DNA of 9,657 nucleotides from NCBI GenBank assembly GCA_003694965.1, contig RFJG01000079.1, forward strand, positions 1 through 9,657. Reading direction: 5' to 3'. Position numbers and translations under genes: made by a program. Positions 1 through 5,297 of this stretch are shown here, in pieces. A model generated the notes under the pieces. That model was not told the DNA's origin. It ran no database searches and was given only the letters and a program-made list of their open reading frames with translations. Origin of the DNA: Methanobacteriota archaeon. GTDB taxonomy: Archaea; Micrarchaeota; Micrarchaeia; Anstonellales; J096. Every line of letters begins with the position of its first letter. Position 1 is the first letter of the stretch.

Positions 1-357
1 CAAGGAGATCCTATCTTTTTTTATGGTAACTACTCTCTTGCCAGCCTTTTTCAGCTTCTGTATTAGCTTGTAATCATTAGTTGCTACGATGCTCCTCTCA
101 TTCTCATATATATAGTTGAGGAGTTGCGTATCTGCGTAGGAGCCTCTGCTCTCCACTATTGGTATGTTGAGGTCAAGAGCGACCTTTGCCATTATCCCTT
201 CCTTGCTGTTCTTAGCTGCCATTCTCATAAGTTCAGCTTTGACGCCCGGCACTGTAAGTATGGCAACCCTCTCCTCAAAAAGCTCATTGATGGAGTCGAG
301 GCTTATGCGCTTTGTGAGAGCATAGACTATGAAATTAGTATCTAACAGGACTTCCAT
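1..357 (-). CDS. PIN-domain protein (FCF1/VapC9-like), 3' end cut by window edge
   Basis: The frame is open from an ATG at 357 to base 1 with no stop, giving 119 visible residues. The start reads MEVLLDTNFIVYAL, the typical first strand of a PIN-domain nuclease with its first acidic residue (D6). Further acidic residues at the expected places are E42 (in VKAELM), D76 (in YADTQLL) and D95 (in ATNDYKL). They make up the usual metal-binding set, and the tail RVVTIKKDR resembles the last strand of archaeal FCF1/VapC9-like PIN proteins. Such proteins are about 125-135 aa, so only a few residues should be missing. Its start overlaps the ftsY stop by one base (TGATG), so it is the last visible gene of the operon. 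No antitoxin gene lies upstream, so a housekeeping rRNA-processing role seems likelier than a toxin, but this is inference. Confidence 0.85.
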   Translation of the reverse strand, partial: MEVLLDTNFIVYALTKRISLDSINELFEERVAILTVPGVKAELMRMAAKNSKEGIMAKVALDLNIPIVESRGSYADTQLLNYIYENERSIVATNDYKLIQKLKKAGKRVVTIKKDRISL

Positions 358-1649
358 CAGAACAGCCTCTTTATGAGCCAATCCCGCGAGAACCTCTCTA
401 TATCCTCATATCCTTGGCCAGTTGTTATGTAATAGATTGGAACTCCTGTCGCTTTCCCCACGGATATGGCAGTTCCACCTTTTGGGTCAAGGTCGAGCTT
501 AGTCAGTATTACTCCATCTATACCAACAAGCTCCTTATATGTCTTAACCTGCTCATAGAGGGCGTTGCCAGAAGTGCTCTCGCCAACGAACAACCTCAAG
601 TCCGGCTTAGCCACTCTTACAACTTTCTCCAACTCCTTCATTAAGCTTAAGTTAACATCCTGCCTTCCAGCAGTATCAACGAGAACAACATCAACGCCCT
701 TATTCTTGGCGTGCTCTATAGCGTTGTGAACAACGCTGGCTGGATGGGAACCATAGGAGGATTTGATTGCCTTTAATGAGAGCTTATTGGCGTGCTCCTC
801 CAACTGCTCTATTGCAGCGGCTCTAAATGTGTCAGCTGCGGCCATCACAACAGAGAAGCCAGCACCTTGAAGGAGGTGCGCTATTTTTGCTATTGTAGTT
901 GTCTTGCCAGCGCCGTTTATGCCGAAAAACAATATAACATAGGGCCTCTTATTGGATGAGCGGACAAGCTCAACAACATCCTTGCCGTCCTCTAAATAAG
1001 ATAGCAGAGTCTTCCTTATTGACTCCCTAACTGCTTCCTGGACTCTATCCTTAGCTAGCGGCTTCCCAACAAGGTCTCTCTTCAAGTTAGCTATTATCTC
1101 CTCAACAACATCATAAGCAACATCTGCCTCTAACAAAGACAGTTCAAGCTCATCAAGAGCTGGCTCCAGCTCCTTCTCGGAGAGCTCAACATAGCCTGTT
1201 GCCAATGCCTTTATCTTGCTAACTACGCCAACCTTTGCCTTTATCTCTTTTTTGGGGGATGCCTCCTTATCTTCCCTCTCTTGCCGCTCTTTTTTCTCTT
1301 CCATCGCGGGAGGGGCAATTTTCTCCTGTTTTTCTTTCTCAGTGCGTTTCTCTTGTCTCTCTCCTACTGCATCCTTTTCAGATATCGCTTCTGCTGTTGA
1401 CTTTTTAACTTCCTTCTTGATTGGCTTGGCTTTTTCTCTCTGCCCCTCTACTGTTGGCTCCTCTGATTCTTCTTTCTGCAATGCCTTTTTTGTTAGTGAT
1501 ACCTTAGCTTCTTTCTTGACAGGCTTGGCCTCCTGCTCTTCTATTGCTGGCTCTATTATCTTCTCTTCTTGACTCTCTTCCTTGCTCTCCTCTTTGCCGG
1601 TTAGTTTCTCAACAAATCCCTTAAGCTTCTTCTTAAGAGAGCCAAACAT
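357..1649 (-). CDS. ftsY: Signal recognition particle receptor FtsY
   Basis: This is the SRP-GTPase receptor that docks ribosome-nascent chain-SRP complexes at the membrane (430 aa). Residues 1 to about 140 are a highly charged Lys/Glu-rich region. The N domain follows at about 143-225, then the G domain with G1 GINGAGKTTT (243-252), the DTFRAAAIEQL element (273-283), G3 DTAGRQ (325-330), G4 TKLD (383-386) and GGTAISV (391-397). The C-terminal helix RFSRDWLIKRLF closes the protein. The combination of a charged N-terminal region with VGESTSGN (in place of the Ffh M domain) marks it as FtsY rather than SRP54. The acidic/basic extension is longer than in many archaeal FtsY proteins and carries three loose KKE-centred repeats. 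The ATG start overlaps the prefoldin stop by one base (TGATG). An ftsY gene directly after prefoldin alpha is a common archaeal arrangement. Confidence 0.97.
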   Translation of the reverse strand: MFGSLKKKLKGFVEKLTGKEESKEESQEEKIIEPAIEEQEAKPVKKEAKVSLTKKALQKEESEEPTVEGQREKAKPIKKEVKKSTAEAISEKDAVGERQEKRTEKEKQEKIAPPAMEEKKERQEREDKEASPKKEIKAKVGVVSKIKALATGYVELSEKELEPALDELELSLLEADVAYDVVEEIIANLKRDLVGKPLAKDRVQEAVRESIRKTLLSYLEDGKDVVELVRSSNKRPYVILFFGINGAGKTTTIAKIAHLLQGAGFSVVMAAADTFRAAAIEQLEEHANKLSLKAIKSSYGSHPASVVHNAIEHAKNKGVDVVLVDTAGRQDVNLSLMKELEKVVRVAKPDLRLFVGESTSGNALYEQVKTYKELVGIDGVILTKLDLDPKGGTAISVGKATGVPIYYITTGQGYEDIERFSRDWLIKRLF

Positions 1650-2044
1650 CAGAGACCTCTTGCCTGCTTCATAAGGGATATGAGGCTTTTCTCAGCGTTC
1701 TTAACTTCTGCGTTAATCTTGTTGTAATAATCCTTTGTCCTGTCTATGCTCTCACCTATCTTCTTGTCTGCCTCTTCCTTGCTCATCTTAACATAGTAGC
1801 CTCCGCCAGCAGGAACGAGATATTTAGCATCAACAAGCTTGCCCCTTGCCATAACGCCGGAACCAACTTGGAAAAGCATGTCCTCTCCCTCTTTCATCTC
1901 CTTAACAGAAGTCCTTGCTTTCTCAAGCTCCACGAGGACCATCATAACCTTCTCTAACTCTACCCTCAACTGCTTGAGTTGCTGATCTAAAACAGATGCC
2001 CTATATGCCAGGGCTTCCTGCTCCTTGGAATGCTTGTCGGGCAT
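1649..2044 (-). CDS. pfdA: Prefoldin alpha subunit
   Basis: This 131-aa protein has the prefoldin-alpha layout. An N-terminal helix (about 5-50, rich in Q, K, E and L, with L/V/M heptads) is followed by a central beta-hairpin region (about 54-86, including MLFQVGSGVMARGKL and YLVPAGGGYYVKM), and then a C-terminal helix (about 88-128). In archaea two alpha and four beta subunits form a jellyfish-shaped ATP-independent chaperone that passes unfolded chains to the thermosome. The beta subunit is not in this window. The ATG at 2044 overlaps the LX stop (TAATG) and the stop overlaps the ftsY start (TGATG), so translation is probably coupled on both sides. It is slightly shorter than most archaeal homologues (about 140-150 aa). 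Confidence 0.93.
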   Translation of the reverse strand: MPDKHSKEQEALAYRASVLDQQLKQLRVELEKVMMVLVELEKARTSVKEMKEGEDMLFQVGSGVMARGKLVDAKYLVPAGGGYYVKMSKEEADKKIGESIDRTKDYYNKINAEVKNAEKSLISLMKQARGL

Positions 2045-2211
2045 TACTGCACCTCTTTGACTTCCTTGACTTCTATCATGCTCCTCCTTATGCCATTGTT
2101 TGAGCCAAACAAAGAGAGGACTTTCTCTATTGCAGCGTTCTCGCTCTTCGCATCAACCTTCTTCGTGAATGGCCTCTTCAAGGCCTTGTTATATCCTTTT
2201 ACTTCATACAT
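2044..2211 (-). CDS. rplX: Ribosomal protein L18Ae/LX (eL20)
   Basis: This is a 55-aa gene that is easy to miss. It begins with ATG at 2211, directly after the TAG of the tRNA-binding protein gene, and ends at the TAA that overlaps the prefoldin ATG. The protein starts MYEVKGYNKALKRPFTKKVD and ends RRSMIEVKEVKEVQ. The pattern of V-x-G near the N-terminus, then PFTK, a helix with A-x-E-K-V-L, G-S-N-N-G-I-R-R and a final I-E-V-K-E-V is that of the small archaeal LX protein (one half of eukaryotic L20/L18a). An AGGTGAT Shine-Dalgarno site lies four bases before the ATG, inside the end of the previous gene. Its place between aIF6 and prefoldin alpha is the expected one. It is a little shorter than typical homologues (about 60-80 aa). 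Confidence 0.9.
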   Translation of the reverse strand: MYEVKGYNKALKRPFTKKVDAKSENAAIEKVLSLFGSNNGIRRSMIEVKEVKEVQ

Positions 2212-2532
2212 CTACATCACCTTCGTCCCAGGAGAAACTTCCTTGTCTGGCACAAGGAGGGAAACTACTTCTCCATCGGCAGCAAGGAGCATCCCCTGGC
2301 TCTCTATACCTCTTATTTTTCTGGGTTTAAGGTTATAAAGCATTACTACTGATTTGCCAACAAGCTCATCTGCATTGTAGCTCTCTCTTATGCCGGCAAC
2401 AACAGTACGCGTCTCTGAGCCAAGGGAGAGTTCCATTTTTATGAGCTTATCACCAACAACCTCAGCTGACATTACCTTGGCAACCCTTATGTCAAGCTTC
2501 GCAAAATCCTCATATTCTATTGTTCCTTCCAT
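2212..2532 (-). CDS. metG: Stand-alone tRNA-binding OB-fold protein (MetRS beta / Trbp111-like)
   Basis: This 106-aa protein is a complete EMAPII/MetG-C type tRNA-binding domain. Diagnostic pieces are FAKLDIRVAKV (10-20), TVVAGIRESY (43-52), NLKPRKIRG (67-75) and IESQGMLLAA (76-85). In many archaea the MetRS C-terminal dimerisation and tRNA-binding domain is a separate polypeptide (MetRS beta), and free-standing Trbp111 proteins look the same; the sequence alone does not separate the two. The symbol reflects the MetRS-beta reading, and no catalytic MetRS domain is present here. A strong GAGGAGGTG Shine-Dalgarno site at 2538-2546 fixes the start. The gene lies between aIF6 and LX, two genes that are often direct neighbours in archaea, so it may be an insertion into the conserved operon. 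It abuts the LX start with no gap. Confidence 0.92.
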   Translation of the reverse strand: MEGTIEYEDFAKLDIRVAKVMSAEVVGDKLIKMELSLGSETRTVVAGIRESYNADELVGKSVVMLYNLKPRKIRGIESQGMLLAADGEVVSLLVPDKEVSPGTKVM

Positions 2533-2537
2533 AACAA

Positions 2538-2546
2538 CACCTCCTC
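2538..2546 (-). promoter_or_regulatory. Strong Shine-Dalgarno site for the tRNA-binding protein
   Basis: The minus strand reads GAGGAGGTG and ends five bases before the ATG at 2532. It is the most complete Shine-Dalgarno match in the left-hand operon and overlaps the aIF6 stop codon (2545-2547). A strong own site fits a gene that needs independent, high translation rather than relying on coupling. Confidence 0.75.
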
Positions 2547-3204
2547 ACAATAAGTCTAGGCCTTCCTGCACTCTCGCTATCTCAATACCTGTGCTCATCT
2601 CTCCTATGAGCAGGCCTTGTGAATTTGCCAACAAGCCTATGCTCACAACAGGAGAGCCCATATTGACAGTGGCCCTATTACCCTTAACCTTGAGTATGTC
2701 CTCAATTGCTTCCATCTCCTCATCACTTGCCCTATGTGTAGCCACAAAGCCCTTCTCAGTTGCATACACGGCGCTACCAACAACCTTGTATCCGCCAACG
2801 GACATGGGCAAGACCTCAACAGAAAAAACATCCTCTATCTCCTTAGCCTCTTCTCTCAACTCAGGATTTATTATGGCTCCCTTGGAAGTTATTACAAGGT
2901 TGTTGCCCCAAGCATTGAACGGAGGTTTGCTAACATATGTTATCTCAAAAGCTTCTTTGAGAAGGGCAAGCTCCTTATCCTGTATCAAATTAGGCAACAC
3001 TACTCCCTTGTTGGACATCGCAACATATATGCCAGCTAATGGGGTATCTGCTATATTGGTCTTGACTACCTCTACAGAGAGCGTCTCTTCTATGAGCTTA
3101 GCAAACCTGCCATCATCCTCTAATGGCACTAATGCATAGTTGTCATTTACTGAGGAGAACAACCCTATGAATGGGTTGCCGAAAAAGCTCGCTTTGCTTA
3201 TCAT
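2545..3204 (-). CDS. eif6: Translation initiation factor 6 (aIF6)
   Basis: This 219-aa protein is the archaeal homologue of eIF6, which binds the large ribosomal subunit through L14/L24e and stops premature joining with the small subunit. Family features run through the whole length: ASFFGNPFIGLFSSVNDNYALVP-like start (residues 5-27), NIADTPLAGIYVAMSNKGVVLP (50-71), NNLVITSKGAIINPEL (about 102-117), the repeat-like AVYATEKGFVATHRASDEEM, and a C-terminal NMGSPVVSIGLLANSQGLLIG. These periodic segments correspond to the five-bladed pseudo-symmetric pentein fold. Length is normal for the family (about 220 aa). The ATG overlaps the L31e stop as ATGA, and the upstream Shine-Dalgarno match is weak, so translation is probably coupled to L31e. 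Confidence 0.97.
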   Translation of the reverse strand: MISKASFFGNPFIGLFSSVNDNYALVPLEDDGRFAKLIEETLSVEVVKTNIADTPLAGIYVAMSNKGVVLPNLIQDKELALLKEAFEITYVSKPPFNAWGNNLVITSKGAIINPELREEAKEIEDVFSVEVLPMSVGGYKVVGSAVYATEKGFVATHRASDEEMEAIEDILKVKGNRATVNMGSPVVSIGLLANSQGLLIGEMSTGIEIARVQEGLDLL

Positions 3205-3701
3205 GCTGGTTCTGCCTTCGCAGTGCCATCGGCCTTGCTAACCTTGACCTTAACCTTTCTCGGAGGCTTATTGGCGCTGTGTTTCCATATGAGAGCGTTG
3301 AGAGCGTTGCTTATCCTGACTTCTCCTGTCTTGGCATGCCTTGCTATGAGCTCCTTGAGTATCTTAACTGCTGTCTTGGCTCTCCTCTTCCTTGGCTTCC
3401 TGTAAGCATCCCTAAGGTTGAATGTATAGAGCCTCTCCTCTGCCTTCTTCTCAGTTTTCTTCTCAGTTTTTTCGGGTTTTTCTGTGGCAGCTTTTTTCTT
3501 TACTTCCTTGTTAGCTGGCTTTTTCTCTTCTTTGGTCTCTGCTTTGACTTCTGCTTTGGCAGCTTTCTGTGCTTTCTGTGCTTTCTTGGAGGGCTCCTTT
3601 TTTGCTTCCTTTGTTTCCTTTACTTCTTTTACTTCCTTAACTTCATTCATTCCCTTAGCTTCTTTCTTCTCTGGCTTATCTCCTTTTTTCTCTTCTGTCA
3701 T
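3201..3701 (-). CDS. rpl31e: Ribosomal protein L31e (eL31) with long Lys/Glu/Ala-rich N-terminal extension
   Basis: The L31e domain is at residues about 89-158 of 166: ERLYTFNLRDAY, then KRRAKTAVKILKELIARHAK, VRISNALNALIW and NKPPRKVKVKV. L31e sits near the polypeptide exit tunnel on the large subunit. Usual archaeal length is about 80-95 aa, so more than half of this protein is an added low-complexity K/E/A/T tail, with repeats such as VKEVKEVKE, KAQKAQKA and EKKTEKK. The frame continues unbroken from the extension into the domain. I chose ATG 3701 over an upstream TTG at 3716 because ATG 3701 forms an ATGA overlap with the L39e stop and lies eight bases after GGAGG. If there were an internal start near the domain, the extension would not be translated, but I see no Met close to it. 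Confidence 0.93.
   Translation of the reverse strand: MTEEKKGDKPEKKEAKGMNEVKEVKEVKETKEAKKEPSKKAQKAQKAAKAEVKAETKEEKKPANKEVKKKAATEKPEKTEKKTEKKAEERLYTFNLRDAYRKPRKRRAKTAVKILKELIARHAKTGEVRISNALNALIWKHSANKPPRKVKVKVSKADGTAKAEPA
3562..3588 (-). repeat. 9-nt tandem repeat in the L31e extension
   Basis: The plus strand shows gctttctgt twice in exact tandem (3562-3579) followed by a degenerate third copy. It encodes KAQKAQKA in L31e. Similar short arrays lie at 3621-3647 (9-nt period, VKE units) and 3445-3468 (two exact 12-nt copies of ttcttctcagtt, EKKT units). Such repeats suggest that the extension grew by replication slippage in multiples of three. Confidence 0.85.
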
Positions 3702-3871
3702 TTCCTCTCCCTCCAATTTCTTGTATTGAGCTTATCTCTCCTCCAATTCCTCGTCTTTGGGTTCCTCGTTACCTTCCTTCCGCTCTTGACTATGGCGAAA
3801 TTAGGAACTCTCCTATTCTGCCTAGTTTTCTTGGATAACCTCATCTTAGTAGTTAATGAGTTCTTTGCCAT
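3698..3871 (-). CDS. rpl39e: Ribosomal protein L39e (eL39)
   Basis: This small, very basic protein (57 aa) lines the ribosomal exit tunnel. It begins MAKNSLTTKMRLSKKTRQNR and continues RVPNFAIVKSGRKVTRNPKTRNWRRDKLN, matching the L39e signature (L-x-K-x-x-x-QNRRVP, then RNPK-x-R-x-WRR-x-KL). The family normally ends soon after WRRxKL at about 50-51 aa; here TRNWRERK follows as an extra tail that repeats the preceding TRNWRR. I chose ATG 3871, which has AGGTGAT four bases upstream, rather than the in-frame GTG at 3880 that is part of this site. The stop overlaps the L31e ATG (ATGA). The L39e-L31e pair is a conserved archaeal arrangement. Confidence 0.95.
   Translation of the reverse strand: MAKNSLTTKMRLSKKTRQNRRVPNFAIVKSGRKVTRNPKTRNWRRDKLNTRNWRERK
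3710..3714 (-). promoter_or_regulatory. Shine-Dalgarno site that fixes the L31e start
   Basis: GGAGG on the minus strand lies eight bases before the ATG at 3701. It is within the last codons of L39e and decides for this ATG over the upstream TTG at 3716, which would overlap the site itself. The site belongs to the second copy of a 30-nt duplicated unit. Confidence 0.7.
3710..3755 (-). repeat. 30-nt in-frame duplication at the L39e 3' end
   Basis: The stretch around 3710-3724 recurs 30 nt upstream at 3740-3754 with two mismatches in 15 bases; the shared core is ctccaatt on the plus strand. In protein it gives TRNWRRDKLN followed by TRNWRERK, a 10-residue step. The copy nearer the stop supplies the Shine-Dalgarno site of L31e. 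Confidence 0.65.
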
Positions 3872-3882
3872 ACATATCACCT

Positions 3883-4152
3883 TTATTTCCTTTGAATAGA
3901 AATACTCCCAGACCTCGCCCCTCTAGAAGCGAGAGCCTCCAAAATGTGCTTGAGTTGAGCGTCGCTTATCTTGCTGCCATTCCTCTGAGCTCTGCTAACA
4001 CATACTTGAAGGGCCTGCTGCGCCCTCTCTGGGTTCATCTGAAAAACCGTCATAAACCTCGTGTAAGCATTGCTCTCAAAGACTGCAAGGGCCAACTTCT
4101 TGAGTTGGGCGAGCCTCTCATTTTCGCTCATCTTGTTGGCATTCTCAGACAT
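3883..4152 (-). CDS. PDCD5-family DNA-binding protein (short form)
   Basis: This 89-aa protein has the archaeal PDCD5 (TFAR19/YMR074c) pattern. There is a helical core with ERLAQLKKLALAVFESNAY, then RFMTVFQMNPERAQQALQVC, and a C-terminal part with KISDAQLKHILEALASRG and the family ending ISIQRK. Archaeal homologues bind DNA non-specifically in some reports, but the cellular role is unsettled. The usual length is about 105-125 aa; here the N-terminal helix rich in basic residues is missing or very short. The start at ATG 4152 is set by GGAGGT at 4158-4163, five bases upstream; the longer frame to 4188 would include that site. The gene overlaps the S19e 3' end by eight bases. S19e followed by PDCD5 and L39e is a conserved archaeal gene order. 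Confidence 0.9.
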   Translation of the reverse strand: MSENANKMSENERLAQLKKLALAVFESNAYTRFMTVFQMNPERAQQALQVCVSRAQRNGSKISDAQLKHILEALASRGARSGSISIQRK

Positions 4153-4555
4153 TTGCAACCTCCTTAGCAGTGTTGTCCAGGAGAGCAACTCCCTTGGGGG
4201 TTATCCTCCTGCCATTCTCGACCTTTTCCAACAAACCTGCTTTCTCAAGCTCCTTGAATGCTTCCCTAATTATCTTGCCGCCAGCCTTGACTTTGTGTTC
4301 TGGCCTTAATCCTCTGTTCTTCCTTCCTCCATATGCCCTGCGAAGCCTATTGACGCCAAGGACACCATAGAGGTAGGATTTCCTCAATATGGAAGCTGCC
4401 CTCTTGAAAAAGAAATCTTCCTGTTCTGGTGGCCTCTGCACGTGTGGGCCGCTCTTCACAAGGTCAACAAAGTCGGGCTTCTTTATGGCTGACTTTAGCT
4501 TCTCCGCAACAGCATCTATCAACTTGTTTGCCTCTACATCATAAGCAGTAACCAT
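4145..4555 (-). CDS. rps19e: Ribosomal protein S19e (eS19)
   Basis: This small-subunit protein (136 aa) has the S19e winged-helix fold. Recognisable parts are the start VTAYDVEANKLIDAVAEKLK, PDFVDLVKSGPHVQRPPEQEDFFFKRAASILRK (about 27-59), the GVLGVNRLRRAYGGRKNRG stretch (about 64-82), and the C-terminal LEKAGLLEK and RRITPKGVALLD, which is the wing-like end of the family. Length is slightly under the usual 145-155 aa. ATG 4555 has AGGTGAT three bases upstream. It is the first gene of the left operon, directly after the intergenic promoter region. Confidence 0.97.
   Translation of the reverse strand: MVTAYDVEANKLIDAVAEKLKSAIKKPDFVDLVKSGPHVQRPPEQEDFFFKRAASILRKSYLYGVLGVNRLRRAYGGRKNRGLRPEHKVKAGGKIIREAFKELEKAGLLEKVENGRRITPKGVALLDNTAKEVANV
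4158..4163 (-). promoter_or_regulatory. Shine-Dalgarno site that fixes the PDCD5-like start
   Basis: GGAGGT on the minus strand, inside the S19e codons for KEV, lies five bases before ATG 4152. It argues against the longer alternative start at 4188, for which no comparable site is seen. Confidence 0.7.
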
Positions 4556-4578
4556 ACAATCACCTATACATGTACCTG

Positions 4579-4604
4579 CTATATACCTAGCTTCTATAAT
4601 CTTA
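4579..4604 (-). promoter_or_regulatory. Candidate promoter of the S19e-to-PIN operon
   Basis: Two A/T boxes face the S19e gene. GATTATAGAA (about 4594-4601) would place transcription start near 4572 and leave a short leader that still contains the AGGTGAT ribosome site. GTATATAG (about 4579-4587) would start transcription almost at the ATG and lose that site. I favour the first. An 8-bp palindrome TACATGTA (4567-4574) lies near the predicted start and could be an operator, but it may be chance. No expression data are available. Confidence 0.35.
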
Positions 4605-4607
4605 CAA

Positions 4608-4624
4608 GGAAAAGGTTAAAAAGG
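4608..4624 (+). promoter_or_regulatory. Candidate promoter of the plus-strand secreted-protein gene
   Basis: The sequence GGAAAAGGTTAAAAAGG has a purine-rich BRE-like start and a TTAAAAA box at 4616-4622. The box centre is about 25 bases before ATG 4644, the spacing expected if the mRNA starts at or next to the ATG (leaderless). I see no Shine-Dalgarno match before this ATG, which fits a leaderless transcript. The 88-bp region 4556-4643 thus appears to hold back-to-back promoters. Confidence 0.4.
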
Positions 4625-4643
4625 TAATAGGCAATAGCCCTCT

Positions 4644-5282
4644 ATGGAAAACGCTAATGGTGTTAAAACTCTTGGTAAGCATGCTCCCTCCGCTCCTCTG
4701 CTATTCTTTTTGTTGCTCGCGATTGTGGGAGCTGTTGGAGCTGGCGCGGCACAAAGCAGCGGAGTATTGGAAAGCTACCCTTCCTACCCGCTCATAACAG
4801 ACACAGGAGGGGCAATAAAAGCAAATATCTTCCTCAATTGCAGTAACGAATCCATAATTGTTGAGAGTAGCGGAGATGGGATCGCTGTCCTTATGTATGC
4901 CAACCTCATAATAGACAGGGTGGACGGCAACCTCTCCCACAAAAAACTCTCATTCTATGGGAAGCTACCTTACATAACAGAGCCTTTTAGTCTCCGCATA
5001 GATTGGAGTAATGGGAGTAGTAGGATAGTTGAGTTCTCACTCGATAAGTGCAAGGAAGAGAACATAAGCGCAGCTTACCTAACAAAGGAAATCGTTAAGG
5101 AAAACACTACTCAACAAAAGATTGAGAAAAAAGAAGAGAACATAACAGAGAAAGTGGAGATAAAAAGAAATGCTAACGAGAGCAAGAGCAAAGTGCCAGA
5201 GAAAAAAGAGAAGAAGAGCGAGCAGGACATATGCGCATCAGCCATCTTGCTATTAGCAGCTATGGGGTTAGCTAGGGGGTGA
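4644..5282 (+). CDS. Unrecognised secreted or membrane-anchored protein rich in N-glycosylation sequons
   Basis: I do not recognise this 212-aa protein. Residues 1-18 are polar with K/H, followed by a hydrophobic segment at about 19-36 (LLFFLLLAIVGAVGAGAA) that looks like a signal peptide or signal anchor; an A-x-A-like site is near AGAAQS. Residues 40-140 look like a beta-rich domain with C66 and C136 able to form a disulfide. Residues about 145-195 are a charged K/E linker. A short hydrophobic end (ICASAILLLAAMGLARG, 196-212) could anchor the C-terminus. There are eight N-x-S/T sequons (N65, N68, N96, N123, N140, N154, N166, N178), which suits an exported, glycosylated protein. It is the only plus-strand gene and converges on the membrane cluster with a 15-nt gap. 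An envelope protein or accessory lipid-anchored partner is possible; this is inference. Confidence 0.75.
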   Translation: MENANGVKTLGKHAPSAPLLFFLLLAIVGAVGAGAAQSSGVLESYPSYPLITDTGGAIKANIFLNCSNESIIVESSGDGIAVLMYANLIIDRVDGNLSHKKLSFYGKLPYITEPFSLRIDWSNGSSRIVEFSLDKCKEENISAAYLTKEIVKENTTQQKIEKKEENITEKVEIKRNANESKSKVPEKKEKKSEQDICASAILLLAAMGLARG

Positions 5283-5297
5283 TGAATACCTCCAACA

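Noticed and set aside
124..345. Plus-strand open frame opposite the PIN-domain gene
   Set aside because: The minus-strand frame has clear PIN motifs; the plus-strand frame has none and overlaps it fully.
1216..1572. Plus-strand Ser/Phe-rich open frame opposite the FtsY N-terminal region
   Set aside because: Same composition artefact from the charged FtsY extension; no start signal.
2390..3139. Long plus-strand open frame (249 aa) opposite aIF6 and the tRNA-binding protein gene
   Set aside because: It lies antisense to two clearly identified genes, is rich in S, T, L and P as expected from reading the opposite strand, and shows no domain or ribosome site.
3445..3647. Short tandem repeats that might suggest a CRISPR or regulatory array
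   Set aside because: Units are 9 or 12 nt with no spacers, always in multiples of three and in frame with L31e; they are coding low-complexity repeats.
3171..3899. Plus-strand open frame (242 aa) rich in F, L, C and S that looks like a membrane protein
   Set aside because: It is the complement of the Lys/Glu-rich L31e extension and L39e; poly-Lys/Glu codons read backwards give Phe/Leu/Ser, so the hydrophobicity is an artefact.
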